From: Myxococcota bacterium
Lineage (GTDB): Bacteria > Myxococcota_A > UBA796 > JAJRTE01
DNA: 40,560 nucleotides
Assembly (NCBI GenBank): GCA_024278455.1
Contig: JAJRTE010000077.1
Coordinates: 1-40,560 of the forward strand
Direction: 5' to 3'
Both the position numbers and the translations under genes were made by a program. This document shows, in pieces, positions 1 to 5,784 of this stretch; position 1 is the first letter of the stretch, and each line of letters opens with the position of its first letter. The notes beneath the pieces were generated by a model that saw only the letters and a program-made list of their open reading frames with translations, was not told the DNA's origin and did no database searches.

Positions 1-291
1 ATGGCGGTGAATGTCTGGGAATGGACATCGAGCGTCTACTCGGGCCGCGGCCACGACGCTGCAAACGACCGGCCGGGCGGGCGGACGGCCCGGGCAGGCC
101 CTGCACCGGCTCGAGAGCCGCCACCCCGCGCGCCGTCAAGCCCCTGGAAGACGATTCGGGGCGGCGCATGGTCTACCCTCCTCTCCTACCAGCGCACCAC
201 GACTCGAGAACCGGCACGACCCGGGGAACGCCGCCCCACCCTGGGGTTCCGGTGTGCCGCCGATGTGGACACCGGCCCCGGCACGCCGTAG
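1..291 (+). CDS. SUMF1/FGE-sulfatase-type protein, C-terminal part (truncated by window edge)
   Basis: Only the last 96 residues are inside the window. They carry the C-terminal signature of the formylglycine-generating-enzyme (SUMF1, C-type-lectin-like) fold: NVWEWT at about residue 4, RGGAW near residue 53 and LGFRCA near residue 81, before a TAG at 289-291. The order and spacing match the C-terminal third of the family. The cysteine pair of true FGE, which follows RGGS/A, is not visible after RGGAW, so conversion of sulfatase Cys to formylglycine is unlikely. Many bacterial members lack it and act as non-catalytic or divergent enzymes. The next gene belongs to the same family and starts 9 bases after this stop, so the two are probably co-transcribed and arose by duplication. 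The reading frame is open to the window's left edge, so the true start lies upstream. Confidence 0.8.
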   Translation: MAVNVWEWTSSVYSGRGHDAANDRPGGRTARAGPAPAREPPPRAPSSPWKTIRGGAWSTLLSYQRTTTREPARPGERRPTLGFRCAADVDTGPGTP

Positions 292-300
292 AATGGCAAG

Positions 301-1197
301 GTGACCGTGGCCCGGAGATTGCTCGTGTCGCCAGCATCGAGGACATCCTTGTCGTGCTCCTGTCGGACAGCGTGCTGCCTGCCGCTCACCCTGGCCCTGC
401 TTCTCCCCGGCTCGAGCGCCGGGTGCCGCTCCACGGACCCGACCGCGCCATCTGCCATGATCCGCGTCCCGGCGGGCGTCTTCTGGATGGGGCTCGAGGA
501 CCCGGGCCCGGCGGACCGGCGCCGACGACAGGTCTACGTCGCCGCTTTCGACATCGATCGCACCGAGGTCACCATCGCGCAATACGCCCGCTTCGTGCGG
601 GAGACCGGCTACAAGCCCCCTTTCGTCGACGAACCGTGGGCCGCACCGTACAACTGGAAAGACGGGAAGCCGCCCACCGGCTATGACGACCATCCCGTCA
701 CCCTCATCAACTGGTACGACGCCGACGCCTACTGCCGCTGGGCCGGGAAACGGCTCCCCACCGAGGCCGAGTGGGAGAAGGCGGCTCGAGGACCGCGCGG
801 GCTTCGCTACCCCTGGGGAAACCAGTGGGATCCGTCAGCCTGCAACCACGGAAAGGGGGGGACGGACAACTACGACGCCTCCGATGGATACGAGACGACA
901 TCACCGGTCGGAGCCTTCCCCTCCGGCCGTAGTCCCTACGGCGTCCTAGACATGTTCGGGAACGCCTGGGAGTGGACCGCCGACTGGTACAGCCTCGGCT
1001 GGAACGAGGAGCGGGGCCTCGTCGAGGACGGAATCCTCTACAATCCAAAAGGGCCGCCGTCCGGGTTCAACAAGGTGGCTCGAGGCGGCTCCTTCTTCTT
1101 CAACCTCCGCGACGACCTCTCTGCCGAGCGGGCGTTCATGTTCCCGGAAAGCCGGCGAAAGACCACCGGGTTCCGGTGTGCTCGAGACCCATCATGA
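301..1197 (+). CDS. SUMF1/FGE-sulfatase family lipoprotein
   Basis: This 298-residue protein begins with a basic, hydrophobic N-terminus ending in a lipobox-like SAGC (Cys about 42), so it is probably a lipoprotein. From residue about 53 it is a complete SUMF1 domain: IRVPAGVFWMG, a DRTEVTIAQYARF block, RLPTEAEWEKAARG, YPWGN, MFGNAWEWTADWY, RGGSF and TTGFRCA. Active FGE has two cysteines in the stretch after RGGSF. Here that stretch (FFNLRDDLSAERAF) has none, so sulfatase activation is unlikely. A structural, sugar-binding or other divergent role is possible, but no substrate can be named. GTG 301 lies 9 bases after the stop of the upstream paralogue and gives the whole signal peptide. The ribosome-binding site is poor, and ATG 457 would remove the signal peptide. 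Downstream is a 26-base hairpin. Confidence 0.85.
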   Translation: MTVARRLLVSPASRTSLSCSCRTACCLPLTLALLLPGSSAGCRSTDPTAPSAMIRVPAGVFWMGLEDPGPADRRRRQVYVAAFDIDRTEVTIAQYARFVRETGYKPPFVDEPWAAPYNWKDGKPPTGYDDHPVTLINWYDADAYCRWAGKRLPTEAEWEKAARGPRGLRYPWGNQWDPSACNHGKGGTDNYDASDGYETTSPVGAFPSGRSPYGVLDMFGNAWEWTADWYSLGWNEERGLVEDGILYNPKGPPSGFNKVARGGSFFFNLRDDLSAERAFMFPESRRKTTGFRCARDPS

Positions 1198-1202
1198 GGG
1201 AG

Positions 1203-1228
1203 CTAGGACGCAGCGCGCCGCGCCCTAG
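1203..1228. terminator. Near-palindromic hairpin between convergent genes
   Basis: This 26-base near-perfect palindrome starts and ends with CTAG, with 13-base arms and two mismatched pairs. It begins five bases after the SUMF1 stop and overlaps the stop codon of the minus-strand gene 1225-1641. The placement suits a bidirectional terminator, but no T-run follows on either strand. It could instead be the left edge of the accessory island that starts here. Confidence 0.4.
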
Positions 1229-1641
1229 CACGGTCTTGACATTGCCGCTTTGACTTCATGGTAGTGACGTTTGAACTTCGCAATCCATACATCATCTAGA
1301 AGTGCATTGAATAGTTCGAGTATGCCGTCCGCACTGACAAGATTCGGACTCGTTATGTCAATAGATGCACCGTGCATCTTTGGCATCGGATCATCCTCTG
1401 TACTGCCACCCATCCAGTTCTCGTAGAACGCAGCAGACTCCCATCCATAGTTGAGAATTGAAACGAGCTTTCTGTTGTGCAGAACTTCAATCATCGTTTT
1501 GCGGCAATCGCACTCAGGATCAGCGCAATACGTGTCAACAAATTTGTACTCTCCATCGGGTAACAGTGGACTATATTTAATTGATACCGTTCGCACCTGA
1601 TGTGCTGCTCCGATGATCTCGCCTGCGGGTATGAATTCCAT
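1225..1641 (-). CDS. Unknown protein with CxxxxCxC cluster (accessory island)
   Basis: I do not recognise this 138-residue protein. It has a compact cysteine cluster near residue 39 (YCADPECDCR), which could bind zinc. A GWESAAFYENWMG block and a C-terminal helix rich in charged residues follow. ATG 1641 is chosen because AGAGGAG lies about 11 bases upstream. A longer frame from TTG 1674 would run into the adjacent structured repeat. Codon use and base composition are clearly AT-richer than in flanking genes, and the gene has no CTCGAG, unlike the backbone. It is therefore probably acquired DNA. It is read from the repeat at 1671-1796, in the same direction as brnT-brnA. No signal peptide or membrane segment is visible. 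Confidence 0.6.
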   Translation of the reverse strand: MEFIPAGEIIGAAHQVRTVSIKYSPLLPDGEYKFVDTYCADPECDCRKTMIEVLHNRKLVSILNYGWESAAFYENWMGGSTEDDPMPKMHGASIDITSPNLVSADGILELFNALLDDVWIAKFKRHYHEVKAAMSRPC

Positions 1642-1670
1642 GGTATCGAATACTCCTCTATTCTCGTGTG

Positions 1671-1796
1671 CCAAACGCCGCTGCGGATGAGGCGATGCCC
1701 TCCATTCGCTTGTTCGGGGGCGCGCATGGCGCGTCCCCGAATTCGGCCGACCACGCCCGCAGCGCCGTTCGCTGGACGCGCGGCGTCCTGCGAACG
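1671..1796 (-). repeat. Palindrome-rich structured repeat, copy 1 (attC-like)
   Basis: The core 1689-1795 matches 2515-2621 at 101 of 107 positions by hand alignment. It contains several pairing arms. An outer pair is GCCGCTGCGG near 1677 with CCCGCAGCGCCG near 1756. An inner hairpin TTCGGGGGCGCG/CGCGTCCCCGAA sits at about 1713-1741. A 13-base arm pair GTTCGCTGGACGC/GCGTCCTGCGAAC surrounds a 3-base loop at the right end. The size, long imperfect palindrome and position between unrelated small accessory genes resemble an integron attC site. The strict GTTRRRY core is absent (GTTCGCT instead), so a REP- or MITE-like element is also possible. Between here and brnA (1797-1926) I see no gene. Confidence 0.6.
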
Positions 1797-1926
1797 CTAC
1801 GGCTCAGGGGCGGCAAGCATGCGGGGCAATAAGCCTGGAAACACGACCAGATTTGCTGCACACAACTGACCTGGAAAGACCGCCCAGTTCTTTGCCGTCC
1901 CTTGCAGCCGATTGTCCGCCAAAATC

Positions 1927-2127
1927 CTATTTGATTGCTTCGAGCAATTGCATATTGCTACGAAGAAGTTGATTAGCCACAGATGAAAAATCAGTTCCTT
2001 TTTTGTTTGCTATATCCTCGATGAAAGCAATGACTTCTTCGTCAAGATAGATTGGCATGTTGAGTTTTGCATTTGGACGGTAAAACTTCCCTCTTTCACC
2101 TTTTGAAAAATCATATTCCTTTCTCAT
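1927..2127 (-). CDS. brnA: BrnA-type antitoxin (ribbon-helix-helix)
   Basis: This 66-residue protein has the BrnA N-terminus (MRKEYDFSKGERGKFYRP), which contacts the toxin. A ribbon-helix-helix segment follows, with strand LNMPIYLDEEV and helices through residue 62. In the BrnTA family the antitoxin binds the toxin and, through this fold, represses the shared promoter. It begins three bases after the stop of brnT, the usual toxin-first order. The gene is AT-rich and free of CTCGAG, consistent with transfer. The family assignment is firm from sequence signatures. That it neutralises this particular toxin is inferred from the adjacency. Confidence 0.88.
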   Translation of the reverse strand: MRKEYDFSKGERGKFYRPNAKLNMPIYLDEEVIAFIEDIANKKGTDFSSVANQLLRSNMQLLEAIK

Positions 2128-2130
2128 AGG

Positions 2131-2421
2131 TTACCTTCCATATAGATCGCTTTCTTTTCTCGTCGCCTTACGGCTCGAAAATATCCGAATGGATACCGCG
2201 TTTTTGTTCTCTTCCTGAAATGTGTGACATACGATCAACAACCTTCCTGCCTTTGAAATTCCCATCGTTATCCACCGATCTTCATCTTCGCTATGATCAG
2301 GATCGAGTATTGTCAACGCTCTTGGGTCCCTAAAAACCGTCGCGGCTTCTTCAAAACGGATTCCATGTTTTCTGTAATTAGAATGTGCCTTGCTGGGATC
2401 CCATTCAAAATTATAGTTCAT
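2131..2421 (-). CDS. brnT: BrnT-type ribonuclease toxin (DUF497)
   Basis: This 96-residue protein shows the full BrnT pattern: FEWDPSKAHSNYRKHGIRFEEA near the N-terminus, a VFRDP...DPDHSEDEDRW middle, GRLLIVCHTF, and the basic, Glu-containing end IRIFSSRKATRKESDLY. BrnT toxins are RelE-fold ribonucleases that block translation and are activated when the antitoxin is degraded. The conserved KHG, the Arg of IRIFSSR and the late Glu, all expected in active members, are present, so nothing suggests inactivation. ATG 2421 has AGGTTAGG just upstream. The pair lies between two copies of a structured repeat, as toxin-antitoxin cassettes often do in integron arrays. Confidence 0.9.
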   Translation of the reverse strand: MNYNFEWDPSKAHSNYRKHGIRFEEAATVFRDPRALTILDPDHSEDEDRWITMGISKAGRLLIVCHTFQEENKNAVSIRIFSSRKATRKESDLYGR

Positions 2422-2460
2422 CCTAACCTACCGAGAAACAATAATGTAATCTTCTATGTG

Positions 2461-2621
2461 GCGAACGGCGCTGCGGATGAGGGCGAGCCATGAGGGTGAG
2501 CTTGCTCACCCGGGGAGGCGATGCCCTCCATTCGCTTGTTCGGGGGCGCGCGGAGCGCGTCCCCGAATTCGGCCGACCACGCCCGTAGCGCCGTTCGCTG
2601 GACGCGCAGCGTCCAGCGAAC
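2461..2621 (-). repeat. Palindrome-rich structured repeat, copy 2 (attC-like)
   Basis: This is the longer copy of the repeat at 1671-1796. The outer arms GCGAACGGCGCTGCGG (2461-2476) and its complement at about 2583-2598 pair with one mismatch. An extra hairpin, GGGTGAGC/GCTCACCC, at about 2494-2511 is missing from copy 1. It is followed by TTCGGGGGCGCG/CGCGTCCCCGAA and then by a perfect 13-base arm pair GTTCGCTGGACGC/GCGTCCAGCGAAC at 2593-2621. The paired changes keep the stems intact. Copy starts are 826 bases apart, and the intervening DNA is a single brnT-brnA unit. Confidence 0.65.
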
Positions 2622-2775
2622 TCTCTATTCCACCCAATCGCCATTCGTCCCCGACAGACTCCGGTAGTCGACTACCACTACGGATCACTATGTCTGCACT
2701 ATGTCTGTTAGCGTAATTGTCGACCTCATCTTGGTCAAGAAAAACAGGCACTTGCCGAGGAGATGTATGCGCCAT
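2506..2775 (-). CDS. Small ORF whose C-terminus is encoded by repeat copy 2
   Basis: This 89-residue open frame starts at ATG 2775. The first 50 or so residues (beginning MAHTSPRQVPVFLDQDE) look like ordinary low-GC coding sequence. The rest is simply the translation of the structured repeat, Arg- and Gly-rich. Genes running into the recombination site are common in integron cassettes, so this may be a third cassette gene. It may also be a gene truncated by repeat insertion. No clear ribosome-binding site and no recognised family. Confidence 0.3.
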   Translation of the reverse strand: MAHTSPRQVPVFLDQDEVDNYANRHSADIVIRSGSRLPESVGDEWRLGGIESSLDAARPANGATGVVGRIRGRAPRAPEQANGGHRLPG

Positions 2776-2922
2776 CGCAAGTCATTCTGTCCATTCCGGC
2801 CGGTGCCAAGAATGCCTTGACCGGCGTTTGGTCGCCGAATAATCTAACACAGGATGTTTGGCCTTATGGAGATTGTGCATAGTCCTGACAGCGGACGCGG
2901 TTCGAGCCGAAGGAGAACCTGA

Positions 2923-3236
2923 CGAGAGAAGTGGAGTCGGAAGCCCTTCCCGGCGGACTTGCCTCGTGTCGCGGTGGTGCATGACATTCCGGAGGAGGAG
3001 AAGGTCTGCGGGTGCGGTTGCGCGTTGGCCCGAATCGGGTCCGGGGGGCTTGGCCCGGAGAGGCTCTCCGCGCGTCGCCGGGAGCATGCCCGTCCGGTGC
3101 TCGATGAGTTCCGGAAGTGGCTTGAGGACCGAGAAGGGCGAACGCCGCCGAAGGGGCTTCCCGGAGAACGCGACGCGGCCTGTTCGAGCGCCTGCCGCTG
3201 GCGGACGAAACCGGAAGACTACAAGGCAAGCGTGGG
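2923..3236 (+). pseudogene. IS66-family transposase (TnpC) remnant
   Basis: Two segments typical of IS66 TnpC survive in one frame. The first, PRVAVVHDIPEEEKVCGCGC, is the Cys-rich region before the DDE core. The second is RRREHARPVLDEFRKWLEDRE, which belongs near the C-terminal end of the core. The several-hundred-residue catalytic part between them is deleted. An in-frame stop lies just upstream at about 2920-2922, and the sequence loses similarity after PPKGLPG. It cannot encode an active transposase. No terminal inverted repeats or companion tnpA/tnpB were seen. It marks past insertion-sequence activity at the right side of the accessory island. Confidence 0.75.
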
Positions 3237-3248
3237 GCATATCGAGCG

Positions 3249-3416
3249 CTTACTCCCTCCTCCCTCCTCCCTCCTCCCTCCTCCTCACTCCTCACTCCTC
3301 ACTCCTCACTCCTCCTCACTCCTCACTCCTCACTCCTCACTCCTCCTCACTCCTCCTCACTCCTCTCTCCTCTCTCCTCTCTCCTCTCTCCTCTCCTCAC
3401 CTCCCTACCTCCCCCA
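3249..3416. repeat. G-free simple-sequence tract (CTCCTCA/CTCTCTC repeats)
   Basis: These 168 bases contain no G on the plus strand. They consist of imperfect CTCC, CTCCTCA and TCTCTCC units. The complementary strand is an A/G-rich tract interrupted by T. Such mirror-like polypurine tracts can form triplex (H-DNA) or G-quadruplex structures and are prone to slippage. The right end supplies the last codons and the stop (3397-3399) of the SGNH gene. The left end abuts the IS66 remnant. It has no protein-coding character. Confidence 0.9.
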
Positions 3417-5784
3417 GCAATACGGGGTGGGCACGCAGGTAGTCGAAGATAGCTCGAGCCAGGAGGTTGTGGCCCCGGGGCGTCAGGTGGCAATCATCCA
3501 GGAAGACCTCGGACTGCGGCAGACTCGCCAACAGGCCCGCGGCGTCGAAGTACCACACATTGTCCCGGTCCTCGGCCAGCCGGCGCATCATCTCGAAGTA
3601 GGGCTCGAGCGGCGCCGGGCTCGGGCTCAGCCCCTCGCTCATCAGCAGCACCCTGGCCCCCCTGGACGCCGCGAGGCCGGCCACTGCCTCCAGGTTCTCT
3701 CGAGCGTCGGCCACGGGCACCGCGGAATACTGTCCCGCTCGAGGCGTCAGCAGCAGTTGCTTGAACAGCACGTAGAGTCTCAGCCGGTTGAGCCAGCCGC
3801 GGAGGCGACTGGAGGGAGAAAGCGACGCCCGGTACTGCTCGAGGTAGGCGCGATACGGTGCCGATGTGCGTGTCAACAGGTCGTTGTGTCCCACGTAGAA
3901 CGTCACCAGGTCTGGAGCCAGGTCGCCGAACGTGCGCTCGAGGTACAGTCTCATCAAGAGGGTATTCCATCCACCCACGCCCTGGTTGAGCACGTCTGTT
4001 GGCCGGATGGCCGGGTCGCGGTTGAGGAGCAACTGGAGCCGGAACGGGTAGAACAGGGTCATATCGCGCATCTGGTAGGCGCCCGCGGTGGACGAACTGC
4101 CCATGCACACGATCCGAAGCATCGTTTCCGGTTTCCGCGGTTCGAACGCCACCGGGAACAGCTTGTCCGGCCAGGCCCGATGGGTGCCGCCTGCCGTGAC
4201 CTGTTCCAGTTCCTCGAAGATGTCTCGAGCCTCCCGGTCGTCGAGGCTGGCGTTCAAGCTGCTGAAGCGGGCTGCGCATTCGGCGGTCACGAACAGGCCG
4301 GCAGCCAGGACCAGGGAGGCCATGTTGGTCCATCGCACGAGGCGGGCGTTGAGGTTGAGCAGCCATAGGCGGATTAGCAACTGGACCGCGAGTGCGCCGA
4401 AGGCGTAGGGCATCCAGGCGCCACCCCGGCCGGACACGAGACCGGCCAGGCCCGAAGGGCTTCCTGTCTCCCACGCCACCTTGCCGGCGGCGAACAGCCC
4501 CATTTCCAGGGCCACGACGACCTCGACACGCACCAGCAGCCATGCGGGAATCCCGGAACAGCGCCGAAGAAAGGCTATCCATCCCAGGGGCAGCATCAAC
4601 CCGGCGGCCAGGATGAACCAGATACCTCGAGGCCCGTCGGCGAGCGCCAGGCTGGCCAGGGTTTGCGTGGCCACGAGCAGCGCAACGGTGCGCGTGGCAC
4701 GCGGCGGATCAGTCGGCGAGCGTGCTGAAACCGGTGTCTCCCGCTCTCGCCGGGATCCATGCCTCGAGCCGGCGGTGACGCCATCCCCGGTGGCCCGTCC
4801 GACGCCCGGCCGGGCCAGGTGGACGGCGACCTTGACCATCGCGGTGAGCACGAGTCCCGCTCCAACGACAAGGCTCGAGGAGTCGATCCGGTCGAACCGC
4901 AGGGAAGCGAGCAGCCTCGAGATGTCCTCGCCGGCGAACAGCAACAGGAACAGCGGCAGCGACGTGAGGCTGAACGTGAGAAACGCCTGTTCCCGGTTGG
5001 CCCCGCTCTTCTCGAGCAGCCGAGTCTCGAGATATCTCAGGCCGAGAAGCACGATGAGTGCCACGGCGGCCAGGAGCGCCAGGATGACGGGGCGCCTCGA
5101 GGTCCTGCCGAAATCGTCGGCGAACACGACCCGGCCCCGGGAAGAGAGAGAGAGGCCGGCGACCTGGACGCGCTGCAGCCCGGCGCGCAGGGCCAGAGCC
5201 TGCACCTGGTCCAGTCCCACCGCGCACGTTCCCCACGTGGTGCCGTCGAGACTGACAGTGGTGCGTTCGCGCGTCACGGTGACGACCAGGGCCCGCCACG
5301 GGACCCGGCTGCCGGCCCCTCGAGACGCCAGTGGCTCCCCACGGCATGCCCGCGCGACGCCTCCCGGCCCGGACCTCCAGCCCGAGATGGTGGAACGCTC
5401 CGGTCGCGCCGCGTCCAGCACCACGGTGACGCCCTGCCGCCTGTCCGTGCCGCCGGCCTGCACGACGGACACCTCGAGGGCGCCATCCGCGGGAAGCCGC
5501 ATGCGGGCGGTGACCTCCACGGGAGCAACGACAGGGGCGCGCAGGGATCGGCGCACCCCCTCGAAGTGGTCCAGATTGAGCACACCGGGAAGGGCGGGGA
5601 GCGGTCCGCGCAACGCCTCGAGCCGCACCGGGACCCTGGGCGGCAAGTGGGTCCAACCTCGCCCGGCGGATCCGGCTTCTCCGCCGGCAAGAAGTGTCCC
5701 CATGCCCCAGGCGAGGGAGGCGGCGGCCAGCAGGAGGAGAAGATCGTGGCGGGAGATCCGGCGAACCCACCCGGTCAGGGACAC
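3397..5784 (-). CDS. Membrane-anchored SGNH/GDSL-type hydrolase
   Basis: This 795-residue protein has an N-terminal membrane segment (LLLLLAAASLAWGMG), then a beta-rich extracytoplasmic region to about residue 225. Several hydrophobic spans lie between about 230 and 510. A C-terminal SGNH domain follows: block I MGSSSTAG (nucleophile Ser about 560), block II NQGVGGWN, block III VGHND and block V DDCHLT (Asp/His near 762). Such domains hydrolyse or transfer acyl esters, often on cell-surface glycans. The fusion to membrane spans suggests work at the cell envelope, but the substrate is unknown. GTG 5784 is preferred because GAGG lies 7 bases upstream and it overlaps the preceding lipoprotein gene by only 10 bases; TTG 5814 is the alternative. 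It is very likely co-transcribed with that gene. The last codons lie inside a simple-sequence tract. Confidence 0.8.
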   Translation of the reverse strand: MSLTGWVRRISRHDLLLLLAAASLAWGMGTLLAGGEAGSAGRGWTHLPPRVPVRLEALRGPLPALPGVLNLDHFEGVRRSLRAPVVAPVEVTARMRLPADGALEVSVVQAGGTDRRQGVTVVLDAARPERSTISGWRSGPGGVARACRGEPLASRGAGSRVPWRALVVTVTRERTTVSLDGTTWGTCAVGLDQVQALALRAGLQRVQVAGLSLSSRGRVVFADDFGRTSRRPVILALLAAVALIVLLGLRYLETRLLEKSGANREQAFLTFSLTSLPLFLLLFAGEDISRLLASLRFDRIDSSSLVVGAGLVLTAMVKVAVHLARPGVGRATGDGVTAGSRHGSRRERETPVSARSPTDPPRATRTVALLVATQTLASLALADGPRGIWFILAAGLMLPLGWIAFLRRCSGIPAWLLVRVEVVVALEMGLFAAGKVAWETGSPSGLAGLVSGRGGAWMPYAFGALAVQLLIRLWLLNLNARLVRWTNMASLVLAAGLFVTAECAARFSSLNASLDDREARDIFEELEQVTAGGTHRAWPDKLFPVAFEPRKPETMLRIVCMGSSSTAGAYQMRDMTLFYPFRLQLLLNRDPAIRPTDVLNQGVGGWNTLLMRLYLERTFGDLAPDLVTFYVGHNDLLTRTSAPYRAYLEQYRASLSPSSRLRGWLNRLRLYVLFKQLLLTPRAGQYSAVPVADARENLEAVAGLAASRGARVLLMSEGLSPSPAPLEPYFEMMRRLAEDRDNVWYFDAAGLLASLPQSEVFLDDCHLTPRGHNLLARAIFDYLRAHPVLLGEVGR

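Noticed and set aside
1671-2621. Firm annotation as integron attC sites
   Set aside because: The strict GTTRRRY core is absent and no integrase is present, so only attC-like is claimed.
3249-3416. Coding continuation of the IS66 remnant through the C/T tract
   Set aside because: The translation is only Ser/Leu/Pro repeats; similarity to TnpC ends before it.
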